Shown here in pieces: positions 46,720 through 57,357 of a stretch of DNA of 64,000 nucleotides. A program made the translations under genes and the position numbers. The notes under the pieces are model-generated. The model searched no databases. It had not been told where the DNA came from and saw nothing but the letters and a program-made list of their open reading frames with translations. The stretch comes from Solanum dulcamara (Eukaryota; Streptophyta; Magnoliopsida; Solanales; Solanaceae), in NCBI RefSeq assembly GCF_947179165.1, contig NC_077238.1, forward strand, positions 79,575,757 through 79,639,756, in the 5' to 3' direction. The number at the start of each line of letters is the position of its first letter. Within the stretch, counting starts at the first letter, position 1.

Positions 46720-49700
46720 GACCGCGGTGCACTACTGCTGCAAGAACTCCCAATTTTTATCTTTGAACTGCCACAGGTCTTCATACCTCTCCTAGATGGC
46801 CTCCTCTGGAGATTGTCCCTTCAAGTGGACTAGGAATATAGCAGTGGCCTGTTGTCCCTGTTTTCTCTTGTCTTGGTAGTCCATAATGGCCTCGATGTCT
46901 CAATCGTGGGAGGCGGTAATTGTGAGCGGCACCCGCCTTGATTCTCCTCGACTAGGATCATCCTTGTCCTTATGGTACGGCTTGAGGATACTGGCATGGA
47001 AGACATGATGAACCTTAAGATGCGGTGGTAGCTCCAACCTATATGAGATTTTGCCGACCTTGGCAACGATCCTGAATGGACCCTCATACTTTAGCACCAA
47101 GTTTTGATGTATGCCTCGCTATGCTTTGAATTGCCTTGGGTTGAACTTGACCAAGACCATGTCTCCAACTTTGTAATCTGTGGGATGACGCTTGCGGTCG
47201 GCAAACTTCTTCATCTTCTTCGCTTCCTTGTCCAAATAAGACTTGGTAGTGTCGAGTTGCTCCTCAAAGACCTTGGCCATGTGATAAGCCCCTAAACTCT
47301 TACCTTCGAACGCAGCTGGCAATGAATGTGAAGTTTGTGGTTGTTGGCCTGTGGCTAGCTCAAACGGTGTCCGCCCTGTTGCCTCACTCCGCTGCAGGTT
47401 ATATGAGAATTGGGCTACGTCCAATAGCCTTTGCCCAATCCTTCTAATAAAAGTTCACAAAGTGCCTCAAGTAGCACTCTAGCAAGGCATTGACTCGTTT
47501 CGTCTGGCTGGCTGGCTGCGGGTGAAAACTAGTAGAGAAATGCAATTTCGTGCCAAGAATCTCGAACAATTCTCTCTAAAAGTTTTCGACGAAGCTTGGG
47601 TCTCTGTTGCAAATGATGTGCCTTGGAAATCCCCAATACTTCACCACGTTTTTGAAAAATAGCTTGGCAGCCTCCTTAGAAATACAACCTGCCGTGGCAG
47701 GCATGAAACTAGCATACTTAGAGAACCTACCCACCATGACCATAATCGTCCTATACCCATCAGACTTCGGCAAACAAGTGATGAAGTCCATGATCACACT
47801 CTCCCATGGACTCTCCGCTACGGGCAGGGGCTCCTAGAGCCCTCTTGGTTTACGTTGCTCCACCTTGTCTTGTTGGCATACGAGACAAGTCTGCACATAG
47901 AATTCAATATCATCCCGCATTCGTGACCAGTAGTAAATTACCTCAATCAATTCCCTTGTACGATGATGCCATGGATGCCCGGCCCACAATGTATCATGGC
48001 TTTCCTTCATGATCCGCCGCCTGATTGTTCCAAATTTCAGCACATAGATCCTTCGCCCGGTGGTAAGAAGGAGTCCGTCTTCTATTTAGAAGCATCTTGT
48101 CTTGACCTGCATGGCTAAATCCTTAAGCCTCTTTACCTCTGGATCATGCTACAGACCATCCTTGATTGCATCTTGGATATCACAATGTGCTGTAGTGATG
48201 GCATCCAGCTCGAACTTCCTGCTCAAGGCATCGGTCATAATATTGCCTTTGCTTGGCTTGTACTCCAGCTCATAGTCGAACTCTGCCAAGAAGTCTTGCC
48301 ACCTAGCTTACTTCGGTGTGAGTTTCTTTTATGATTGAAAGTAGCTAGTGTCCACATTGTCGGTCTTGACCAAGAACTTGGAGCCAAGTAGGTAGTGCCT
48401 CCATGCGTAGGCAATGGACGATGGACGTCATCTCCTTTTCCTACACGATATACCGTCGTTCTGTCTTATTCAGCTTGCGGATCTCGAAGGCAATAGGGTG
48501 TCTCTCTTACATCAATACTCCCCCAATGGCATAGTCAGAGGCATCCGTGTGCACTTCAAATGTCTTAGAGAAGTCAGGCAAAACAAGGACCAGCTCCTCT
48601 ATCATGACAACCTTGAGGTCTTCAAAGGTCTTCTTGCACTCCTCGCTCCAAACCCACGACTTATTCTTCTTCAGTAGCTCAGTAAGTGGAGCGGCTTTGG
48701 CGAAATAAGCACTTATGAACCTGCGGTAATAGTTAGCAACTCCAAGAAAAGATCTAAGTTCGGTTACCTTTATGGGTGCCTTCCATTCCTTGATGGCCCA
48801 AACTTTTGTCTCGTCCATCTGTAGTTCTCCCTGGATGATAATATGTCCCAAGAAGTGCACTTCATGTTGGGCGAACTAACACTTCTCTTGCTTGATGAAA
48901 AACTCATTTTCGCGCAGGACTTGGAACACTTTCTTCAAATGCTCCACGTGCTCCTCCAAGGTGTTGCTATAGATGACTATGTCATCCAAGTAGACTACCA
49001 CGAACTAATCCAAGTAGAGGTGGAAGATCTTTTTCATTAGTGTGCAAAAGGTGGCAGGTGCGTTGGTTAAGCCAAAGGGCATCACCAACTACTCGTAAGC
49101 TTCGTACCTCATCACACATGTTATCTTTGGTTTATCTCCCTCCGCTATGCGTACTCGGTAGTAGCCCTTCTTTAAATCTACCTTGGTGAAGTACTTGGCC
49201 TATCAAGTCTATCAAACAAGTCGGCAATGAGCGGGATGGGATACTTGTTCTTCACGATCACCTTGTTGAGCGCTCAATAGTCTATGCATAGGCGCATCGA
49301 GCCATCCTTCTTCTTTTGAAATAAAACCGATATGCCATAAGGTGCCTTGGATGGATGGATATGACCTCCTCGAGGAACTCTTTCAATTGCTTCCTCAGCT
49401 CTTCTAACTCGGGTGGAGCCATGCGGTATGGCGGGTATGCAGGCGGCCTTGCTCCTGGCTCCAGCTCGATCATGTGGTCTACCTCGCGCTTTGGAGGTAG
49501 ATGTCTCGGCAACTCTTTGGGCATCACGCCCTTGTTTTCTTCAAGCACCTTCTCTATGTGAGATGTCAATGCCTCTTTATCACCATTATCTTCATCTAAG
49601 CTCGTAATGGTGGCGACGAACATCGGCTTCCCCTTTTTAGGACCTTCACAAGCTGCAAAGGACGACAGGTGGGCTTGTCCTTCCTTCTTCGGCATCTTGA

Positions 49701-51455
49701 CTACATGTACCATGCAGGGTCCCTCTCGCTCCATCACCAAGAGTTGTTGGAGATAGGGATCGATCATCGTATTGTATCATTAGAAGAATTCTTGCCCAAG
49801 TATTATATCAAAGATATCTAAGAAGGCGACAGTGAAGCTAGTCTTACCTTGCCACTTGCCCAACGTGATGTCCACTCCATGAGCGACTCCACACATGGAA
49901 GTCAGTGGGGCATTGACCGTCTTTAGGCGGGTGTTGCTTGGCCCATAACTTAGCCCCAACTTTGTTACTGCCGTCTTGATCATGATGTTGGCTTTCGCTC
50001 CAGATTCCACCATAGCACGAGTTGGCCATCCGTTGATGGATATGTCCCCATATTGTGCGGAGTAATCTCCCACCTTCTTAGATTACTTCGTGATAGCTCC
50101 GCATAGCCCGATCATGCCTAGCTGGGTCGTGCCCGAACTTTGCCTTGGTCCACTTCCTTCTCCTTTCGCTCCTGCAGTATGGCACCAAAGTTCTTCATCT
50201 TCGGGCACCTAGCATAGCCGTGAGGACCTCCACATATATAACAGCCGCTGTCCTTCGTGGTCTGGTCCTTTCTCTCAACATAGCCCTATCGCCCGAACCT
50301 CCTGCCATAGGATTTGTTGGTATCATGGCTCTTGGGGGAAGAGTGTTGCTCCTTACCCTTGTTACGATCTCCCCCACCTTTGGCATGGCTACTCCTTATT
50401 TCTTTGCCCTTGCATTTATCATGCCTGTCATACCTAAAGTCCGTCAGGGCTTAAGCTTGGGTGATGGCCTCATCGATGGTGCTGACTTGGCGACACTCCA
50501 ACTCTGTCTTGGCCTAACTTTACAACTCACCCATGAAGTGGAAGAGCATGTATTCATCCGTGAGGTTGGGGATTTGGAGCGTAAGGGTAGTGAATTCCTT
50601 CACATAGGCCCGTATGCTACCTGTTTGCTTCAATTCTCGGAACTTGCGCTTGGCCTCATAGATGACGTTGTTGGGGAAGAAGGCCTTCTTAAACTCATCC
50701 CGGAACTACTCCCAAGTATTGATGGTGCATAGACCCTTCCCGATCTCGGACTCCTTGCGCTTCCACCACAACATGGCCATCTTCGAAAGGTATAGCACGG
50801 CTGTGTTGATCCTTATCTCGTCGTTCTTCACTTTGTTACACTTGAAGTAATTCTCCAAGTGCCAAAGAAAGTTCTCCACCTCTTGTGCATCACAGGCACC
50901 TTTGAATATAGGTGGCTTGGGAGCCTTAATCTTGGCCTCTCTGTTCGCGTTGGATGTCACGCATCTCCCTGCTTCCACGTCTCCCTTGAGTACTGTCATC
51001 TCGGCCTTCATGGTCTCTATTGTGCTTAACACGTCCATGAGTCGACACTCCAAGAAAGTGATTGCCTATTTCATCTCGTACTCGGCCGCCTTGCGCACAT
51101 CCTACTCCTTCCGGATGTTGTCATTCTCCTCAAGGGTGAATTCCTCTAGAGACTTGAACTTGCTGTCGAACTTGTTCAAGCGCTTGCCCAATATCTCTAT
51201 GGCCTGCCGGGCAGCATCTACCCTTGTGATCCACTCCATGCCGGGCGTGACGTCCACGGGCTCCTCGCCTCGCTCATCGTCACTCACCTTAGTGGCCGAG
51301 GATGAGTAGGATGTTAGGGCCTCGGTTGGTGTAGGCTCGAGCGGCACCTCCTCATTTCTCTTAGAGTTCTTCTTTCCCCTGCGGTGCTTTCTTTCAATAT
51401 CTTGCTTGACGTTGGTGGTGGCGGTAGTGGCGTTGATGTCTCCCTCACTTGCCAT
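46720..51455 (-). pseudogene. Degenerate gag-pol of the chromovirus
   Basis: In coding order: gag start MASEGDIN (51455) with a capsid-like region (51053-50700); zinc knuckle CYICGGPHGYARC (about 50210-50250); protease with VESGAKANIM where VDSGA is usual (about 50010); RT with catalytic YLDD retained (48981-48992); RNase H with [12 protein letters not shown] (48540); integrase zinc-binding HH-CC part (48043-47834) and core, where the second catalytic Asp is Asn (ICNRDPSF, about 47610); C-terminal SH3-like KYEGPFRIVAKVGKISYRLE (47090-47030); and chromodomain-like FLVHLKGQSPEEA (46850-46800). In-frame stops occur repeatedly, many fitting C-to-T decay of Gln or Trp codons, with several frameshifts. 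Confidence 0.93.
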
Positions 51456-51473
51456 TTCCCTTAGTAGAACCTC

Positions 51474-51485
51474 GCTCTGATACCA
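51474..51485 (-). other. Primer binding site, initiator tRNA-Met type
   Basis: TGGTATCAGAGC on the minus strand lies three bases 3' of the 5' LTR end. It is complementary to the 3' end of initiator methionine tRNA, as in most plant LTR elements. Confidence 0.85.
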
Positions 51486-51488
51486 CGT

Positions 51489-51933
51489 TGTCACGGACTT
51501 AGACCTCAACTAAGACCTCTGTGCGGCACTTGATAACTTACTCACGAATCTTTCACGATCTTGCAAGCTTAAATAAGCCTTTAAGACTAGATCGCTAAGG
51601 AAACGCTAGATTGTAAGAAAGACAAGAGAGCTTTTATGAAGAAAACTTTGTATTACTTGGAAGAATGCTTGATTTCTGGATGGTTTGCTACAAATGAATG
51701 CCCCCTCTATTTATACTACTCCTAAGGGGCTCAAGTGTAAATAAAAATTGCTATACAAATTCTTTCATATTTACAAAGAAGTCCATATTCTAGAATTCTG
51801 TACACCCTTTAGAGAATTCCAAATCTTTCAAAACTTCTCTACAAGTTTCTACAAGAATCTAGAGTCTTCCACTAACCTCTCCAAGACTCTAGGTTCTTCT
51901 CCCTTTTTCATGATCAAGTGGCGAGTCGTAACA
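51489..51933 (-). repeat. 5' LTR of the chromovirus
   Basis: On the minus strand it begins TGTTACGACTCGCC and ends GTCTAAGTCCGTGACA, 445 bp. It contains the promoter end of the element; TATA-like TATAAATAGAGGGGG is at about 51702-51716 (minus). Confidence 0.92.
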
Positions 51934-53280
51934 TTAAGGTCACAAAAATTAAGTCCTATACCTAATTAGCCCGAAATACAACTAAAGTCTGAAACACGTT
52001 TAATGTTACACTTTTATTTGGAATTTATCGTATTATATTGTTTTAAGAAATACAGTGTTTGAATAGATTGTATTGTTCTCCGTCGTTACATAGCGTCACT
52101 CATTCATGATTCAAATAATAAACCTACAAGAAAAATATGGTACATGTAAAGATACTATGAAAAGGTAAGATAAAGAAAAAAATAGAATTATTAAATAATA
52201 AGTAAAGAAAAAATGAGAACAACTATTAAGATAAAAATATAATTATTAAATAATAAGTAAAAAATATGATGAGAAAAAAATATTAAGATAATGACGCGAT
52301 CACACTGAATATAATTTTTTTATATTTTTAAACTTCATAATTAATCAAACAAAAAATATATAGTGTGAAGCATATGTAATGATGATCAAATAAAATTAAT
52401 GATGGACTCCATTTTCGAAGTATTTTCAGATCTAGATGTGTAGAGATTGTTAATCATGTTATTTAAATTAGAATACATTATATATATATAACTCTCCTAC
52501 TGCTACGATTATGAAATCACCTACTCCACTTAAATAACTGAGACTCGATTTTTGTGCCAAAACGTGATTTTTTATGCCGTTTAGCCCAAAATAGTTTTTA
52601 AGAAAAAAAAATTAAAAAATTGAAAAATATATTTGGTAAATATATCAAATTCCCAAATTCTAGAAAAAACTAGAACTTGGGAAGTTTTAAAAATTTAAAA
52701 ATTAATTTAAATTTTTATATTTTATAAAAATACCATCATTTCTTAATTTCAATTAATATTTATTTACCAACTTATTTCATTAATGTGGTCAACCAACACC
52801 ATTAAATCATATCTCAATCAATTATGTTATAAATTAATTTTTTAATGAAACATATTCATTATAAAATAATGACACAAACTTATGGGTATTTTTAATAATT
52901 TTTAGAACTTACAAGTATAAAATAATATTTTTTGAAACAGCCAAATATTCTTAGAAAAATTTATGGCCAAACACATGGTAAAACTTCACCCAAAAATTAC
53001 TTGCCAAAAATATTTAAAAATTTAAAGTCCAACGCTAGCTTAATATTAATTTAATAAACTACACATTTCATTAAAAAAAATTAAAATATGAACGGGAAAA
53101 ATAGCTAACTTACCAAATCTGCATATCACATGATATCTTTTATTATAAATGTTTATGAAAAAAGTGGCATCATGTTTAAACTAGATACAGGAGTCCGTAG
53201 TAGCATTGGCTTAATACATATTTTTCTCTCAATTTATGTGACACTAATAAAATTTGAAGAGTCGTCTAAATATTTATATA
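51934..53280. repeat. Segmental duplication, copy A (upstream flank of the UGT pseudogene)
   Basis: From ACCTAATTAGCCCGAAATACAACT to TTTGAAGAGTCGTCTAAAT this matches 55300-56715 with scattered substitutions. Together with 46046-46246 it is the original 5' flank of the split UGT copy, displaced by the retrotransposon. It includes an eroded MITE (about 52560-53040: CCAAACACATGGTAAAACTTCACCC). No gene. Confidence 0.85.
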
Positions 53281-54510
53281 ATTTTTAAATAATTTAAATT
53301 ATTAATTATCGTAATTTATAGTAATTTTTACTTAATTTTCAAATAATATGTATTATTTTCTTTGTCCTAATTAATGTGGCATAGATAGAACTTCAATAGT
53401 CAATCAATTTTTTATATGTTTTTTTTAAATACTTCAAGTTGTTAATTTTGAGATTATAGTTACTTTTTACGTCGTTTTTTAAATAATACATGTTACTTCC
53501 CTCTGTCCCAATTTATTTAGTACCGATAGAATTTTAAGAATCAATCAAAAATTTAATATCTTTTAAATATTTAAAATTGTTAATTATCGTGATTTATAAT
53601 ATTTTTTACGTAATTTTTAAATTTATAAAAGACTAAGAAAAATAAAATAAAATAATTAAAATAAACCTCCCACCCGACCCCCGAAAAGGACCAAAATACC
53701 CTTCAATGCCAAAACAGATATGTTGATTGTTGCCTGTTTTGGCATAAAAAACTCTTATCTGTTTTGGCATAAAAAACTCCCTCTTATAACAAAGTAATGC
53801 ATATAAACAAGGTAGGTGTATGGGATGTATTTTCCATTGTTAAGTTGTATATATCCATCGATCTTCGACTGGGTGCTCAAAATTCATTCGGAATTTTGTC
53901 TCGCAAATGAGATATGCTATCCTATCAAATTTAACGTCCGAATTTAATGGCACATATGAAATTCCCTCTTTTGTATTACATATGCTAGACAAAAATGTGA
54001 AGGGAACTAATCAAGCACCTTCCTCTCTTGTATTAAGTGCTCTAGATAGAGATGCGTATGGAACTACCCAGACTAGGCTAGTTCCTCTTTTGTATGGATG
54101 AACCTTCTACTATCTAAATAATAATCCTTCCATTTTTATAGCAAAAAAAATGGAAAAATTACACCATACATGTATTTAAGAGTCAATAATTCAAGTTTTA
54201 AATGTAATTTTAAGTATGTTCAACTTATAACATCTTATTCTCAAATCTTAACATATCTCTATTTATTTAAAATTAGTTTAAATTAAATCCTTTATAATTT
54301 TTTTATTTAGATCACAATTAATAAGAGATAATTATTTGGAGAGAGAATACAATCTGATAGCGCATTAATGGGATCAAATCAAATCACTGTAATCTTGGTT
54401 AATAACCACACCTAAATTTTTCACCCTTTTCGTGTGCTTTTATTTTTTTTTTCTCTTTCTACTTCACATTCTCTATTCAACTTAATTCAAAACACTTTCT
54501 AATCTAAAAT
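53281..54510. other. Intergenic, no gene
   Basis: AT-rich with several diverged repeats of a GTCCTAATTAATGTGGCATAG-type motif (about 53230-53540, at least three imperfect copies). The short frame at 53907-54101 has repeated ALDRDAYGTTQ/MLDKNVKGTNQ-like blocks (about 54-bp period) but resembles no protein I know. Confidence 0.45.
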
Positions 54511-54836
54511 CCTATAGCAAATCATTGTTCTGTCGCATGAATTGCTTCACTTGTGGAATTGCTTCTTGTGTTTTCAATGACTTTGATTGATCCACTAAAA
54601 TAATTGATTGTGTGACCAATGAGCATGATGTGTTCATCCCAGGTCATCAATTGACCTTCACCTGTACTGCTACCAACAATCACACCCTCGATGCCATTTT
54701 CGATTTACAAATTTATTAAGGCGTCATAAGCCTCAAGATCGAATCTTCCATCTGGTAGATATGAGGTTTTGATTGTAGTAATCAACCAAAAGTGCTTTTA
54801 TGTCCTCGACAATTTTCCTATTTTTAACTTCATTAC
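54511..54836 (-). pseudogene. Dihydrodipicolinate synthase (DHDPS) fragment
   Basis: The minus strand translates, across one frameshift, to [16 protein letters not shown], then [24 protein letters not shown], a stop, [43 protein letters not shown], and [15 protein letters not shown] followed by a stop. This is the N-terminal part of the mature plant enzyme of lysine biosynthesis (aspartate semialdehyde plus pyruvate, in plastids), including the GGTTGEG-type pyruvate-site loop (here GSSTGEG). It has no introns across this span, is frameshifted and lacks both ends. The catalytic lysine region is absent. It may be a retro-copy or a transduplicated piece. Confidence 0.88.
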
Positions 54837-55157
54837 TGCATATTAGAAGGTGGAAACTTAAAATTGAAGGTGGAAACTTAAAATTATTGCTGCTCTTGTT
54901 AAGTTTTTGTATTAATACCTTGTTATCGAAGTTAGTATGAAATTATTATGAATTTGATATATTCTAATTTTTTTGTCCAAACTTTTGTATTGACATGAAA
55001 ATGTTTTTTTTATGTGAATATACATGTGAAAAATGTTTACAAATTTAAGTTTGATTCTTGTTTTTTTATAGTTGTCATAAATTTGATATGAATTTTGTAG
55101 TTGTCACAAACTGGTACGCAATGTATTTTTTATGTAATTGATGTAATGTGCTAAGAT

Positions 55158-55243
55158 TTTGAGTTTGAAATGGAACCATGACTACAACAACTTCATCACC
55201 TAATTGTTGTTTCAAAGTTTGCAAGATTCTGAGTGTTTTCCAT
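55158..55243 (-). pseudogene. UGT 5' remnant
   Basis: The first ~28 codons of the UGT (homologous to 58682-58767) are present from the ATG at 55243. One extra base in the QLG...NLKQ region (TTTCAAAGTTTGC) shifts the frame. The homology stops abruptly at 55158. Confidence 0.85.
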
Positions 55244-56715
55244 TAATTAAAGATGGTGTTGGGCCAAGTTTGGAGATTAGGCTCACAAAACCTAACTCCG
55301 CTACTTAATTAGCCCGAAATACAACTGAAGTCTGAAACAAGTTCAATATTACACTTTTATTTAGAATGTATCGTATTATATTATTTTAAGAAATATAATA
55401 TTTGGATAGATTATATTGTTCTTCATCGTTATATAACGTCACTTATCCATGATTCAAATGATAAACCTATAAAAAAAGTAGGGTACGTGTACAGATACTA
55501 TGAAAAGGTAAGATAAAGAAAAAAAATTATTAAATAATAAATAAAAACAAAATGAGAAAAAATATTAAGATACAAATAGAATTATTATATAATAAATAAA
55601 AATATTATAATAAAAAAATTAAGATAGCGAAGCGATCACACACGAAATATAATTTTTTTTATATTTTTAAATTTCATAATTAATCAAACAAAAAATATAT
55701 ATTGTGAAGCATAGGTAATGATGATCAAATAAAATTAATGATGGACTCCATTTTCGAAGTATTTTCAGATCTGTAGAGATTGTTAATCATGTTAGTATAT
55801 ATATATATATATACAACTCTCCTACTGTTACTATTATGAAATCACCTACTCCACTTAAATGCCGAGACTCGATATTTGTGTTAAAATGTGATTATTTTTT
55901 TTGTTTGACCTCAAATAATTTTTGAGATTTTTTTTTAAAAAAATTAAAAATTAGTGTTTGATCATATAATATCCCAAGTTTTCAAGTTCTAGAAAAAACT
56001 AGAACTTGGGAATTTGAGAAGTTTTAAAAAAATTAAAATTATTCCAAATTTTTATATTTTGTAAAACAATTATTATTTATTAATTTCAACTAATATTTAT
56101 CTACCAACTTACTCCATTAATGTGGCCAACCAACACCATTAAATAATATCTCTATCAACTATGTTATAAATTTTTTTTTAACGAAACATGCTCATTATAA
56201 AATAATAACACAAACTTATGTGTATTTTTAATAATTTTTAGAACTTACATGTATAAAATAATGTTATAAAGTTTTTTTTAACAAAACATGCTCATTATAA
56301 AATAATAACACAAACTTATGTGTATTTTAAATAATTTTTAGAACTTACATATATAAAATAATATTTTTTAAAACAATCAAATATTCTTGAAAAAATTTAT
56401 AGCCAAATACATGGTGAAACTTCACCCAAAAATTACTTATCAAAAATATTTAAAAACTTAAGACCAAACGCTAGCTTAGTATTAATTTAATAAAATACAC
56501 ATTTCATTAAAAAAAAATTAAAATACGAACGGGAAAAATAGCTAACTTACCAAATCTGCATATCACATGATATCTTTATTATAAAATGTTTATGAAAAAA
56601 AGTGGCATTATATTTAAATTAGATACAGGAGTCCGTAGTAGCACTGGCTTAATACATATTTTTCTCTTAATTTATGTTAAACGAATAAAATTTGAAGAGT
56701 CATCTAAATTTGAAG
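55244..56715. repeat. Segmental duplication, copy B
   Basis: It is homologous to the flank at 46190-46246 plus 51934-53280, without the retrotransposon. It contains its own secondary changes: a ~100-bp internal duplication (56160-56270 repeated at 56270-56350, shared ACATGCTCATTATAAAATAATAACAC) and a tandem TTTGAAGAGTCATCTAAAT at the right edge. Confidence 0.85.
55794..55813. repeat. (TA)n microsatellite
   Basis: Short TA run within segmental duplication copy B; the equivalent place in copy A (52477-52490) has a shorter run. Confidence 0.8.
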
Positions 56716-57357
56716 AGTCATCTAAATCGAAAAATGTATGTTACTAAATTAAATTTATAAAATGGTGCTTTGAAATTTTGAAATGGACCGTCCCACCCCC
56801 ACCAAAGATTTACTTCATTGGGAACTACGCCATCACTTTTGCATCTTTGTCACAAGTAAAAATCAAAATTCAAAACTAGTTTCTATTATAAGATTTGAAA
56901 GGATTAACTCCTTGTTGGCATGGGCGTAGCCGCATTATGGACAGAGGGTTCATCTGAATCCTTTTCGGCGAAAAATTATATTATTTATATATGATTAAAA
57001 TAATTTTTTATGTATAAATAATAAATGTCAAACCATTTTCGATTAGTTCGTTCAGATTTTGAACCCTATTGCTTGTCGGAGGGTAAAAACTTTGTGTTTT
57101 TTTTCCAGGAGTTCAGTAAGAAGATCATTCCTTATAAGAGGAGATTATACATAAAAAGATAAAAATATTAGCATATAATATTCATGTTATGCTACATGAA
57201 ACACCAATTTTTTTTTTTATTACAAAGGGAAGACATGTATTCTGCCACATTATTCATACAATGTCTATACTTATTCTACAAGCTCACTCAAAATAGTAGT
57301 ACATTGAGCTAACAACAGATAATTCAACATGTTTGAAAGAACATTAAGCATATCTTT
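56716..57357. other. Intergenic, 3' of the intact UGT
   Basis: No gene. It includes a hAT-MITE-like block at about 56922-57100 (GGGCGTAGCCGC ... CTTGTCGGAGG). The UGT 3'UTR probably lies at 57200-57357 on the minus strand; the ATTACAAAGGGAAGACATG segment at 57219 recurs at 62578. Confidence 0.5.

Larger units (their letters stand above)
46247..51933 (-). mobile_element. Ty3/gypsy chromovirus LTR retrotransposon, full-length but decayed
   Basis: The element has two LTRs (46247-46695 and 51489-51933), a primer binding site, a polypurine tract, and gag-pol in order gag, protease, RT, RNase H, integrase, chromodomain, read on the minus strand. That order identifies Ty3/gypsy, and the C-terminal chromodomain identifies a chromovirus. 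Target flanks are ATTAG at the left and ATTAA/TTAAG at the right. The paralogous segment at 55250-55300 lacks the insertion, confirming the borders. Multiple stops make it non-autonomous. Confidence 0.95.

Noticed and set aside
50145..50732. 195-codon plus-strand frame
   Set aside because: It is antisense to the gag region of the chromovirus on the minus strand.
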